NCBI GenBank assembly: GCA_046705265.1
Contig: JBJKQL010000078.1
Location: 1 to 46,486 of the forward strand
Direction: 5' to 3'
Length of the DNA stretch: 46,486 bases
DNA from: JAJYTL01 sp046705265
Lineage (GTDB): Bacteria; Pseudomonadota; Alphaproteobacteria; Ferrovibrionales; Ferrovibrionaceae
The notes under the pieces were generated by a model. It was given only the letters and a program-made list of their open reading frames with translations, made no database searches and was not told the DNA's origin. The position numbers and the translations under genes were made by a program. Shown here piece after piece: positions 18,905 to 29,694 of the stretch. How positions within the stretch are numbered: position 1 is the first letter of the stretch; each line of letters opens with the position of its first letter.

Positions 18905-19158
18905 ACACGTCACCGCGATTCGCCATGCAAAAAGCGCATGGCCGCTTTGTGGACTTCCCGCTACCGCACCGCACCACCGGGCAGTAAACAAGTTCTGCCC
19001 GGTCGTCAGTTGTCGTCCCGGGCACGAATTTCGGGCGCAGCGCCCGAAAATCGAGGCTTTCTGCAACTTTCCATCTGCGGCAAGCCTGTTTTTACGTCTC
19101 CCAGACGTGAAGCCTCCCTGTTAAACTTGCCGGGCCTCTAACGCCCGGCAATTTTTTT
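18905..19158 (+). ncRNA. hairpin array ending in a terminator; candidate structured RNA or long 3' UTR of lysR
   Basis: Between the LysR gene and the small membrane protein are five perfect hairpins in about 240 bases: 18922-18942 (7-bp arms), 18976-19003 (9 bp), 19029-19049 (9 bp, 3-base loop), 19094-19108 (6 bp, 3-base loop) and 19127-19151 (9 bp), the last followed by seven T. No ORF with family features crosses it. The terminator sets the direction as plus strand. It could be an independent small RNA, an RNA processed from the trxB-lysR transcript, or only a stable 3' end. No clear promoter of its own was found. Confidence 0.4.
19127..19158 (+). terminator. Rho-independent terminator
   Basis: TTGCCGGGC and GCCCGGCAA form a perfect 9-bp GC-rich stem around a 7-base loop, followed directly by TTTTTTT at 19152-19158. 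It would end the transcript that includes lysR. It is the only textbook intrinsic terminator I found in the window. Confidence 0.88.
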
Positions 19159-19225
19159 GCCGGAAGAGATGATGACATATCGGCAAAATCCGCCGCCCGG
19201 CAGGGTACGCTGGACAAGCTCGAGG

Positions 19226-19543
19226 ATGATGGATTCTCGCAACAAGCGCAGGCGCCTCGCCCGCCATGTCTTTGGTCCGAGTCGCGGGCTCGGGCTGATC
19301 TCGCTCCTGCTCTCGGCCGCGATCTTGGCCACTCTCCTGGCGCGGCCGGAACTCCGTATCGACGGGGCACCGTGGCCAGACCGGATTGCGCTCGCGTTCG
19401 TTGTCGTCGGCATTATAGGCGGCTTCATCCACGGAAGCGGGTCTACGGTCACGCGCCGCCTTGCCCGTATCGCCGCAGACCCCCGTTTCGCTTGGCCAGC
19501 GATGATTCTTGGCCTTGCCTGGCTGGTTTGGCGCAACCATTAA
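19226..19543 (+). CDS. small membrane protein, possibly YbgE-like
   Basis: This protein of about 105 residues has a strongly basic N-terminus (RNKRRRLARH) and two or three hydrophobic segments (GLISLLLSAAILATLL, IALAFVVVGIIGGFIHG, AWPAMILGLAWLVW). The GGFIHGSG segment followed by a basic stretch and a closing hydrophobic helix recalls the YbgE proteins of cytochrome bd operons, but no cydAB genes are present, so this name is tentative. Start choice is uncertain: ATG codons at 19169, 19172, 19226 and 19229 are all in frame, and GAGG sits just before the last pair. The gene begins right after the terminator at 19158. Confidence 0.55.
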   Translation: MMDSRNKRRRLARHVFGPSRGLGLISLLLSAAILATLLARPELRIDGAPWPDRIALAFVVVGIIGGFIHGSGSTVTRRLARIAADPRFAWPAMILGLAWLVWRNH

Positions 19544-19731
19544 GCCCACGCGAGTCAAGCCTGGAGGGAGGCTGCGATGGGCGGTTTCGCTCGCTCCCGG
19601 GCTGCGCTTCTGCTAAATTCTCGAATCGGTAGCTGGAACAGGCTAAGCCGCGCCAAAGCCAGGATAAAAGGCTGTGCGGTCGGGCTTGAACCGGTCCCGA
19701 TGGCCCCATAACGATCAACCACAAAGGCCCC

Positions 19732-20850
19732 ATGAAGCTGACCATCGAACGTGTTGCCTTGTTGACGGCACTCAGCCACGTGCAAAGCGTGGTCGAACGG
19801 CGGAACACCATTCCCATCCTCTCCAACGTCCAAATCGAGGCCAATCGCCAAGGCATTAGCCTGACGGCAACCGACCTTGATCTTGCCGTGGTGGAGCGGG
19901 TGCCTGCCAAAGTGGCACAGGAGGGTACCACAACGGTGCCAGCGCACACCTTTTACGAGATTGTCCGAAAACTGCCCGAGGGGGCGGAGATCGAATGCGT
20001 CTATCCTTCAAGTGAGCAGCGGTTAAGCCTGAGCGCCGGTCGATCGGAATTCTCGCTCGCCTGCCTCCCGAAGGAAGACTTCCCGGTGATGACGGCCGGC
20101 GACTTCAGCCATCATTTCTCGCTTCCCTCCGCCGAACTCCGGCGTCTGATCGACAAGACGAAATTCGCCATCTCGACCGAAGAGACGCGCTATTACCTGA
20201 ACGGCATCTATCTTCACGTCGGCGAGTCCGGCGGCATCAAGGTGCTGCGTGGTGTCGCCACCGATGGGCATCGGCTGGCTCGGGTCGAGATTCCGCTCCC
20301 CGACGGGGCGGCTGGCATGCCGGGCGCTATTGTGCCGCGTAAGACGGTGATGGAGTTACGCAAGCTCGTCGACGCGACCGAGGACGACGTGCGCGTCAGC
20401 TTGTCGGAAACCCGTGCCCGATTTGCGGTCGGCCATGCGCTGCTTACCTCGAAGCTGATAGACGGCACCTTCCCGGATTACGAACGGGTGATCCCGACCG
20501 GGAATGACAAGCGCATGGAAGTGGAAGGCAAGGCCTTCGCCGCCGCAGTGGATCGCGTCTCCACAATCGCCACCGAAAAGGGCCGCGCCGTCAAACTGGT
20601 CCTGGATCGTGACCGTTTGGTGCTCTCGGCGATGAGCCCGGAAAGCGGTACCGCCAGCGAAGAGGTACCGGTGAATTATAGCGATGGGCCCTTGGAAATC
20701 GGATTTAATTCCCGATATCTTATGGATATCACGACGCAGATCGAAGGCGAAAGCGCCCATTTCGCGATGAACGATGCGGCGTCGCCAACCGTGGTGCGCG
20801 ACGGCAACGACGACAGCGCACTTTACGTGTTAATGCCGATGCGGGTTTGA
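19732..20850 (+). CDS. dnaN: DNA polymerase III subunit beta (sliding clamp) DnaN
   Basis: DnaN forms the ring dimer that holds DNA polymerase III and other partners on DNA. The 372-residue protein starts MKLTIERVALLTALSHVQ and contains the three repeated clamp domains with typical segments (RNTIPILSNV near residue 25, GVATDGHRLA near 175, and a C-terminal YVLMPMRV that builds the partner-binding cleft). Its stop overlaps a possible TTG of recF, and recF and gyrB follow on the same strand. dnaA, which normally precedes dnaN, is absent here; instead a terminator and a small membrane-protein gene lie upstream. Confidence 0.98.
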   Translation: MKLTIERVALLTALSHVQSVVERRNTIPILSNVQIEANRQGISLTATDLDLAVVERVPAKVAQEGTTTVPAHTFYEIVRKLPEGAEIECVYPSSEQRLSLSAGRSEFSLACLPKEDFPVMTAGDFSHHFSLPSAELRRLIDKTKFAISTEETRYYLNGIYLHVGESGGIKVLRGVATDGHRLARVEIPLPDGAAGMPGAIVPRKTVMELRKLVDATEDDVRVSLSETRARFAVGHALLTSKLIDGTFPDYERVIPTGNDKRMEVEGKAFAAAVDRVSTIATEKGRAVKLVLDRDRLVLSAMSPESGTASEEVPVNYSDGPLEIGFNSRYLMDITTQIEGESAHFAMNDAASPTVVRDGNDDSALYVLMPMRV

Positions 20851-20912
20851 ACCTTGCAGCCGTCTTCGTTCCGGCAGCGGCCGGAAGCTTGGCGGCCAGC
20901 GCCGGAACCGGA

Positions 20913-22091
20913 ATGACCGCACGCGAAATCGCGCCACAAATGGCGACGCCCTGGCCGATGCCGCTTGCCGTGCGCCAACTGCGGCTGGATGAGTTCCGCA
21001 GCTATGCCGACTTGAGAATCGAGATCGACGCGGCGCCGGTGGTGCTGACCGGCCGGAATGGGGCTGGCAAGACCAATCTTCTCGAAGCGCTCTCGTTTCT
21101 CAGCCCAGGGCGCGGCTTGCGCCAGGCAAAGCTCGGCGAAGTGGCGCGGTGGCAGGGCTCCGGTGTTTGGGCGGTGTCAGCCCGGATCGAAACGCCAGAC
21201 GGCCTGTGCGAAATTGCGACTGGCCTTGTGCCCGGGGAGGGCAATGAAGGACGAGAACGGCGGGTGGTGAAGATCGACGGCGTGGTGTCCGGCGCGGTCG
21301 ATCTCGCGGCCGTGAGCGGAATGTTGTGGCTGACGCCGGCAATGGACCGGCTTTTCATCGAAGGGCCCTCGGGGCGGCGCCGGTTTTTGGACCGGTTGGT
21401 CTTTGGTCTCGACCCAGAGCATGCGCGCCGCGTCAACGCCTATGAAAAGGCTATGCGGGAACGAAGCCGCTTGTTGAGGGAAGGCCGCATCGATCCCGCT
21501 TGGCTCGGTACTATCGAGGAGCGAATGGCCAAGACCGGCACCGCGGTCGCGGTTGCCCGACGCGCTGTCGCGGAACGATTGAGTGCCGCTTCGGCGGTAG
21601 GCGGCGGACCGTTTCCCAAGGCCGAGATCGGCATCGCTGGTCTTTTGGAAGAGTGGCTTGACGCGATGCCCGAGGCTCAAGTGAATGCGTGTTTCCGTGC
21701 CCGTCTTGGCGAAACCCGTACGCGCGATGCGGAGGCCGGCGGAGCGTTCGACGGCCCGCATCGTTCGGATCTCTTCGCGCGCCATTGGGCAAGCGGCGCT
21801 TTGGCTGAGCAATGTTCGACAGGCGAACAGAAGGCGCTGCTCGTCTCCATTGTACTCGCCAATGCCAGGCTCCAGGCAGCGGAACGGGGCGCAGTTCCGA
21901 TTCTGCTTCTAGATGAGATTGCGGCCCACCTCGACGCCGACCGGCGCGCTGCTTTATTCGACCTCGTGATCGAGCTTGGCGCTCAGGCCTGGATTACCGG
22001 CACAGACCCGGACCTTTTTGCCGGGTTGCGACATCGGGGGCGATTTTATGCGATCGACGAGGGACGAATTGGGAACGCCGTGGCGGCATGA
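20913..22091 (+). CDS. recF: DNA replication and repair protein RecF
   Basis: RecF is an ABC-type (SMC-like) ATPase that helps RecO and RecR load RecA at DNA gaps. With the ATG at 20913 the protein is 392 residues. Walker A is GRNGAGKTN at about 47-55, the RecF-specific SPGRGLR loop is at about 65-71, and the signature-region STGEQKALL and Walker B ILLLDEIAAHLD are near the C-terminus. The frame is open back to a TTG overlapping the dnaN stop, but the extension is not typical; ATG codons at 20940 and 20958 are further alternatives. GGAA lies upstream of 20913. Confidence 0.95.
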   Translation: MTAREIAPQMATPWPMPLAVRQLRLDEFRSYADLRIEIDAAPVVLTGRNGAGKTNLLEALSFLSPGRGLRQAKLGEVARWQGSGVWAVSARIETPDGLCEIATGLVPGEGNEGRERRVVKIDGVVSGAVDLAAVSGMLWLTPAMDRLFIEGPSGRRRFLDRLVFGLDPEHARRVNAYEKAMRERSRLLREGRIDPAWLGTIEERMAKTGTAVAVARRAVAERLSAASAVGGGPFPKAEIGIAGLLEEWLDAMPEAQVNACFRARLGETRTRDAEAGGAFDGPHRSDLFARHWASGALAEQCSTGEQKALLVSIVLANARLQAAERGAVPILLLDEIAAHLDADRRAALFDLVIELGAQAWITGTDPDLFAGLRHRGRFYAIDEGRIGNAVAA

Positions 22092-22145
22092 CCGGCGGTC
22101 ATAGCGGCGGCAGCACAAAATGAAGCAACATCCGAGGACCTTGGC

Positions 22146-24590
<2,445 letters not shown>

Positions 24591-24601
24591 ATCACCGGGA
24601 T

Positions 24602-25267
24602 TTATACGGCGAAGCGGAGCGGGCGGCAATCCGGCGCCAGATGAAGTTTGGCGTCGGTTATTCTCTGCAGAGCGTCGAAGTCGAGGTCTTCCGCGATCTC
24701 ACGCACGAGGAGGCCGTCCCGTACCTCGATCACCGCGAGGTTTGTATAGATGCGGGTGACGCAGCGTGGTGCCGTCAGTTCGTAAGTGCAGCGCTCGAGG
24801 ATTCTCGGCTCGCCACTCCTCGTCGTGTGCTCCATAAGCGCCCAAACCTGCTTGGTCCCGGCCGCGAGATCCATCGCGCCGCCGACGCCCGGCGCCCTGT
24901 TATCGCCCTGGGTAATCCAGTTCGCGAGGTCCCCTCTTTGCGAAACTTGATAGGCCCCGAGAAGCGCGATGTCGAGATGGCCGCCGCGGATCATCAGGAA
25001 GGCATCGGAGTGGCTGCAAATCGAGGCCCCTGGCTGAAGGGTCACCGGCTGTTTGCTGGCATTAATGAGTTGCGGGTCTTCCTTCCCCGGCATAGGCGCC
25101 GGCCCGACGCCCAAGAGGCCGTTCTCGCTTTGAAAGACGACCTCGCGGCCTGCCGGTACGAATGGCGGCACCATGGTCGGGAGACCGATGCCGAGATTGA
25201 CATAGGAGCCATCCGGCAGGTCCTGCGCCACGCGCCACGGTATCTGTTCTCGCGAAAAGCCCGTCAT
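24602..25267 (-). CDS. pcaJ: 3-oxoadipate (3-oxoacid) CoA-transferase subunit B
   Basis: This is the beta subunit of a two-subunit CoA-transferase that moves CoA from succinyl-CoA to a 3-oxoacid, classically 3-oxoadipate in aromatic degradation. The 221-residue sequence has the SENGLLG motif with catalytic Glu48, the GGHLDIALLGAYQVSQRGDLANW block, GGAMDLAAG, and CTYELTAPRCVTRIYTNLAVIEV, all as in PcaJ. The acceptor could be a different 3-oxoacid. Its ATG overlaps the stop of subunit A by four bases (ATGA), so the two are translationally coupled. Confidence 0.85.
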   Translation of the reverse strand: MTGFSREQIPWRVAQDLPDGSYVNLGIGLPTMVPPFVPAGREVVFQSENGLLGVGPAPMPGKEDPQLINASKQPVTLQPGASICSHSDAFLMIRGGHLDIALLGAYQVSQRGDLANWITQGDNRAPGVGGAMDLAAGTKQVWALMEHTTRSGEPRILERCTYELTAPRCVTRIYTNLAVIEVRDGLLVREIAEDLDFDALQRITDAKLHLAPDCRPLRFAV

Positions 25268-25932
25268 ATGCCCAACTCCACCACACGATCGACAAAGATT
25301 CCCGGGGTCACAACATGCTCGGGATCAAGGGCACCAAGTTCGACGATCTCCTTCACCTGCGCGATGGTAAGCCGGCCACAGGCCGCCATCACCGGGCCAA
25401 AGTTCCGCGCCGCGCCATAATATACGAGATTGCCCCATCGATCGGCCTTATAGGCCTTGACCAGCGCGACGTCGCCGATGATCGGCCGTTCCAGCACGTA
25501 CGTTCGCCCATTAAACTCGCGCTGCTCCTTGCCATCGGCCAATCGGGTGCCGACCGAGGTCGGTGTATAGAACCCTCCAATGCCGGCAGAGCCGGCACGA
25601 ATGCGTTCGGCCAGTGTACCCTGGGGCACCAGCTCGAGTTCGAGCTTTCCTTCCGCATAGAGTTGGTCGAAGACAGGATTGCCAAGGTTCGAGCGAGGAA
25701 ATGAACACACGACCTTGCGTACACGGCCGGCCGCGAGCAACTGAACGATTCCATCGTTGCCGCCACCGGCATTGTTTAGCACGATCTCGAGCTCGCGTGT
25801 GCCCTGTTCGAGTAGAGCCCTCAGCAACTCGAATGGCGTACCAACATCGCCGAAGCCGCTGATTAACACCGTCGAGCCATCGGCAATACTGCTTACCGCG
25901 TCTTCGATTCGAGTAATCCGTTTGTCAATCAT
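25264..25932 (-). CDS. pcaI: 3-oxoadipate (3-oxoacid) CoA-transferase subunit A
   Basis: This is the alpha subunit that binds CoA in the same enzyme. The 222-residue protein has the GFGDVGTP motif near residues 26-33, NNAGGGNDGIVQLL, VRKVVCSFPRS, VPQGTLAERIRA and the C-terminal LDPEHVVTPGIFVDRVVE, all close to PcaI. It is the first gene of the pair, with a poor ribosome site (GAGAG). The 449-base gap upstream separates it from the ABC transporter genes on the same strand, so the pair may have its own promoter there. Linkage to the molybdenum hydroxylase cluster suggests it activates the end product of that pathway (inference). Confidence 0.85.
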   Translation of the reverse strand: MIDKRITRIEDAVSSIADGSTVLISGFGDVGTPFELLRALLEQGTRELEIVLNNAGGGNDGIVQLLAAGRVRKVVCSFPRSNLGNPVFDQLYAEGKLELELVPQGTLAERIRAGSAGIGGFYTPTSVGTRLADGKEQREFNGRTYVLERPIIGDVALVKAYKADRWGNLVYYGAARNFGPVMAACGRLTIAQVKEIVELGALDPEHVVTPGIFVDRVVELGI

Positions 25933-26381
25933 GATGGGCTCTCAAACATTGCCATCTCGCCTCCCTCTCCCGTCCGCGTTTCCGCGCACGGCGAAATTCC
26001 ACCGGGAAAAGATGTGTTCTTGGCGGCCCTAGTACCGTTCTTCGGCACTGGTCACTGGACCTCAGTCATGCATGGACGGGTTCGCCCCTGCGCAAAACTC
26101 CATGCTCATCTATCGATATAAACACAATACGCCAAAAATCGACTATCCGATTTAAAATGCCATGACAGTCCAGACTGGACGCCCCAACGGCTGAGTCGCT
26201 CCCGCTATCGCCACCACAAGGCGTCACGCGCCAGCCTGAGGATCGACGCGCACGGGAAGGTCCCAAACGGCACGGCGAAAGGCCCCGCACTGCTGATCCC
26301 TCACTGTCACCCCCTCATCATGATGCGATCAATCCGCGTACTACGACGTGTTGAACGGGGCGCGACATCCGGCTGGCTAGC
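25933..26381. other. 449-base intergenic region with a perfect palindrome
   Basis: No gene is recognised. An AT-richer patch lies around 26100-26160, and next to it GTCCAGACTGGAC (26168-26180) is a perfect 13-base palindrome. Lying between livF and the CoA-transferase pair, it probably contains the promoter and an operator of the latter. I could not choose a convincing -35/-10 pair. Confidence 0.35.
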
Positions 26382-27053
26382 TCACGCGATATCCACGATT
26401 TCGCCCCGCTCAATCGTATAGGTCTTTTGCACTATACGCGTCAAAAGGCTGGGGTTGGATTCGCTAATCAGAATGGCGACATGCCGATCGCGTTCGCGAA
26501 GCTCACACAATGCTTCGGCATAACGACGCGCAAGGGCAGGCGCAAGTCCTTGAAACGGTTCGTCCAAAAGCAGCAACTCCTGTCCCACCATCAACGCTCG
26601 ACCAAGGGCGACAATTTTTTGCTGTCCGCCACTCAAGCTCGCTGCCCCGCGCTTTCGCAGGGGCCCAAGCTCAGGCAGTATATCCTCGATTTTCTTCAGC
26701 CGCTCCTCTGCTTCTCGACAAGAGAGACCGCAGGCGTTGGCAGGCAACCATAGATTATCCTCGACCGTCAGCGATGAGATCATGCGTCGATCTTCGGGCG
26801 CGTAGCCGACGCCAAGGCGAGCGCGCCAATGCGCGGGCTCGCGTTCAACTTCGTTGCCCAAAAGGATGACAACGCCGGCTGAAGCCGGAACCAAGCCCAT
26901 GACGGCGCGCAGGGTGGTTGTCTTGCCAGAACCGTTTCGCCCCAGCAGTCCGACGGTTGAACCACGGTCGACGTGAAGGTTTATGGCACGCAACACCATG
27001 ACGCCGCCGAGGTGGACGGAAAGTCCGTCGACGCTGAGAGCAAGGTTGTCCAT
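26382..27053 (-). CDS. livF: branched-chain-amino-acid-type ABC transporter ATP-binding protein LivF
   Basis: This is one of the two ATPases of the HAAT-type importer. The 223-residue protein has Walker A GRNGSGKTT at 38-46, signature LSGGQQK at about 140-146, and Walker B LLLLDEPFQGLAP at about 160-172. The ATG at 27053 was chosen because it sits two bases after the livG stop; a longer frame back to 27137 would overlap livG and adds residues unlike the family. In the position where many LivF proteins have VEQN the sequence reads SESN, an odd switch region. It is the last of five transporter genes. Confidence 0.9.
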   Translation of the reverse strand: MDNLALSVDGLSVHLGGVMVLRAINLHVDRGSTVGLLGRNGSGKTTTLRAVMGLVPASAGVVILLGNEVEREPAHWRARLGVGYAPEDRRMISSLTVEDNLWLPANACGLSCREAEERLKKIEDILPELGPLRKRGAASLSGGQQKIVALGRALMVGQELLLLDEPFQGLAPALARRYAEALCELRERDRHVAILISESNPSLLTRIVQKTYTIERGEIVDIA

Positions 27054-27055
27054 CG

Positions 27056-27796
27056 TCACAGGACAAACTCCATTACATGCGGATCCATCAGGACATCGCT
27101 TGGTACGCCGCTCGTTAATATTTGCCCGTTCGCCCAAACCCCCACGCGATCGGCGAAGCGTCTGACCACCTCCATGTCGTGCTCGACAAAAACGGCCGTG
27201 ACTCGTTCGTCACGCAGGGCTTGAGCCAAGGTGGTCATGACCGCGTTCTTGTCAGCACTGCTGACGCCGCTCGTCGGTTCGTCAAGCAGGAGCAGTGTTG
27301 GTTCAAGGGCCAGCGCAAGCGCCACATCCAGAAGTTTTCGGAAGCCTTCCGCGATTTTCGCCACGGGCTGCAGGGCTACCGGCTCAAGGCCGCAAAGCTC
27401 CAGAAGACGCTGGCTTCGAGCCTCAAAACGGGGATCGTTCAGGGCACGCCACGGCCGCCAGAAACCCGGTCCTCGCGCGGCGACGGCAAAGCGTAAATTA
27501 TCGAATACGCTCTGCCGCGTGAACAATTGAGGGTGCTGAAATGCGCGCGCGATGCCCGCACGCGTAATCACGCGCGACGGAAGCCCCGTAATCGGGCGGC
27601 CTTGAAACAATATCTGGCCTCGTTGCGGCCGGAGATAGCCGGTGCAGATGTTGAGAAACGTGCTCTTTCCAGCACCGTTTTGACCGATGATGAAATAGAA
27701 TTCACCAGGAAAGATCTGCAGATTCACATCCTTGGCTGCCTGTACACCTCCGAAGTGGAGCTCGACGCCTCGAGCCTCGAGCAAGGGCACTGTCAC
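27056..27796 (-). CDS. livG: branched-chain-amino-acid-type ABC transporter ATP-binding protein LivG
   Basis: This is the second ATPase. With a GTG start at 27796 it has 246 residues. Walker A is GQNGAGKST at about 38-46, Walker B LLLLDEPTSGV at about 168-178, and the switch histidine is in VEHDMEVV. The signature region reads IAEGFRKLLDVALALA rather than the usual LSxGQ or LPYGxQR form, so only the Gly is conserved. A GTGA overlap with the livM stop supports the start; a GTG at 27790 is the alternative. The upstream extension in the same frame is not LivG-like. Confidence 0.88.
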   Translation of the reverse strand: MTVPLLEARGVELHFGGVQAAKDVNLQIFPGEFYFIIGQNGAGKSTFLNICTGYLRPQRGQILFQGRPITGLPSRVITRAGIARAFQHPQLFTRQSVFDNLRFAVAARGPGFWRPWRALNDPRFEARSQRLLELCGLEPVALQPVAKIAEGFRKLLDVALALALEPTLLLLDEPTSGVSSADKNAVMTTLAQALRDERVTAVFVEHDMEVVRRFADRVGVWANGQILTSGVPSDVLMDPHVMEFVL

Positions 27797-28746
27797 TGCA
27801 GCGACTCCGCCGCTAGCAAGCGTCGCCACAGCCTGTCGTAAAATCCCCAGAGACCACTCGGCGCAAAGCGAATGACGACGAAAATAACAACGCCAAGCAG
27901 GAGTTCCCAAGAGGAACTGAGATATTGGGCAGCGAATACACTGAGCATCTCATAGAGCGCTGCCCCCACAAAAGCGCCGAACACGTCACCCGCGCCGCCG
28001 AGCACCGCCATCACGACGAAACCCGCCGACGTGGTCCAGTAGGCGCTGTCCGGCGCGACATGGCCAACCGCAACACCAGCGACCGCGCCACCGAGACCCG
28101 CGAGACAGCCGGAAACCACGTAGGCAACGAGGAGTACATGCCGCGCTGATATGCCGAGATATTCGACGCGAATCTCACGATCCTGAATGGCACCAAGCGC
28201 CCACCCGGCCGGAGAATGCAGATACACACGCACGAGCCACGCCGCCAGGCTTGCCAACGCAAGCGCAACATAGAACAACACGTAGCCCAGCGCCGTCGGA
28301 TCGAGCGGAAACCCGGCAGCGCCCGTCACCGGTACGGCAAGTCCGTCAGAACCGCCGGTCACGTTGTAGAGCTTAAGTAAGAGCGTATAGGCCACCATTG
28401 ACAGTGCCAAATTCAACATGGCGAAGAAAATGCCGCGGTAACGGATGAGAAGGAGACCGGTCGTCAAGGCAAGCAGCGCCGCGCAGAGCATGCCAAGAAC
28501 AAGCGTGGCCAGAAGGCAGGTGCCGGTGAAGGGCGCTATATAGGCGGCCGCATAGGCGCCAGTGGCGTAAAATAACGCATGGCCGAACGAAATCAGACCC
28601 GCCTGCAGCATCAGACTCACCGCGAGCGTCGCCAGGCCGAGTGCCAAGATCACGGTAAGTTGGTAGGTCAAAGAGGGGACAGTCCAGGGCAGCGCGGCAT
28701 ATCCTGCAACGACAGCCACCCAGAGCAGCGAACGGGCCGCCCGCAC
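27793..28746 (-). CDS. livM: branched-chain-amino-acid-type ABC transporter permease LivM
   Basis: This inner-membrane permease has 317 residues and about eight to ten hydrophobic helices. Its LivM-type features are GLISFGHALFYATGAYAAA near residue 50, RYRGIFFAMLNLALSM near 105, and the cytoplasmic coupling loop AIQDREIRVEYLGI near 190, where family members usually have AIRENE. GGAGG seven bases upstream of the GTG at 28746, placed one base after the livH stop, fixes the start; the longer frame to 28785 would overlap livH. Confidence 0.9.
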   Translation of the reverse strand: MRAARSLLWVAVVAGYAALPWTVPSLTYQLTVILALGLATLAVSLMLQAGLISFGHALFYATGAYAAAYIAPFTGTCLLATLVLGMLCAALLALTTGLLLIRYRGIFFAMLNLALSMVAYTLLLKLYNVTGGSDGLAVPVTGAAGFPLDPTALGYVLFYVALALASLAAWLVRVYLHSPAGWALGAIQDREIRVEYLGISARHVLLVAYVVSGCLAGLGGAVAGVAVGHVAPDSAYWTTSAGFVVMAVLGGAGDVFGAFVGAALYEMLSVFAAQYLSSSWELLLGVVIFVVIRFAPSGLWGFYDRLWRRLLAAESLQ

Positions 28747-28747
28747 C

Positions 28748-29671
28748 TCAAATCCTCCGCGCTTGCGTTGCCGCGAACAGGCCATACGGTTTGAGCGCCA
28801 GAACCAGCAGCATCATCGCGTAAGGAATGACCGAGCTCAAAGCCGGATAGAAGAAGACGGCGATCGCGTGCGCGACGCCAATCGCGAGGGCGGCGATAGC
28901 GGCGCCCTCGATCTGGCCAAGTCCGGCGATGGCGACGACGGCAAAGGAAAGCACGATCATATTCGAACCGATGCCAGTGTTCACGCCGATCGTCGGCGAG
29001 GCGAGAGCGCCACCCAAGGCCGCCAGCACTGCGCCAACGGTGAACGCGACCGTGTATATGCGGCCGACCGGAATCCCCATGGCGGAGGCAACCTCGGGAT
29101 CCTCGGCAACGGCAGTGACGAACTTTCCCGTCTTCGTGCCGCGCAACAGCAGCCGCAAGGCAATCAACACAGCGAACGCAATCAGGATCAGAAGAAGCTG
29201 ATAGTTGGTGTAAGGGATGCCGTTAATGCGCGTATCGCCAAGGAGCCGCAAAGCGCCACCCGAGTAGTATGGTTGCCCACCCCAGATCAGCTTTTGCGCA
29301 TCCTCGAGCATAAGGAAGATGGCATAAGTGGCGAGGAGCTGAGCGTTTTCGCGCACCGCCTCGGTTTCAACGCCAAAGGTCCAGCGTAACAACAGCCGCT
29401 CTACCGCTGGGCCAACCGTGATTCCGACTGTCAATGCGCTCATGACCAAAGCGGGGTATATCGCAAGCGGCGGCCAGTTCAGAGCCGAGATCAGCAACCA
29501 TGCGCTCGCCGCCGTAAAGGCACCAAGCGCATAGAAACTGCCGTGAGCCACGTTCAGAACCCGCATCACCCCAAAGATGAAACTCAATCCGGAGGCAACC
29601 AGAAACAGCGTCGCACCATAAGTCACGCCATTGATGGCTGCCGACAGAAGCGGTCCTGCCACGGAACTCAC
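28748..29671 (-). CDS. livH: branched-chain-amino-acid-type ABC transporter permease LivH
   Basis: This is the partner permease, 307 residues with about eight hydrophobic helices. LivH hallmarks are GLSFIFGVMRVLNVAHGSFY near residue 28, the coupling loop AVAEDPEVASAMGIPVGRIY near 190, and the C-terminal PYAMMLLVLALKPYGLF. The start is a GTG at 29671 preceded by GGGAA; the binding-protein gene ends 23 bases upstream. LivH and LivM form the membrane channel of the importer. Confidence 0.9.
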   Translation of the reverse strand: MSSVAGPLLSAAINGVTYGATLFLVASGLSFIFGVMRVLNVAHGSFYALGAFTAASAWLLISALNWPPLAIYPALVMSALTVGITVGPAVERLLLRWTFGVETEAVRENAQLLATYAIFLMLEDAQKLIWGGQPYYSGGALRLLGDTRINGIPYTNYQLLLILIAFAVLIALRLLLRGTKTGKFVTAVAEDPEVASAMGIPVGRIYTVAFTVGAVLAALGGALASPTIGVNTGIGSNMIVLSFAVVAIAGLGQIEGAAIAALAIGVAHAIAVFFYPALSSVIPYAMMLLVLALKPYGLFAATQARRI

Positions 29672-29694
29672 GGCAAGATTCCCAGCAGGCTGTG

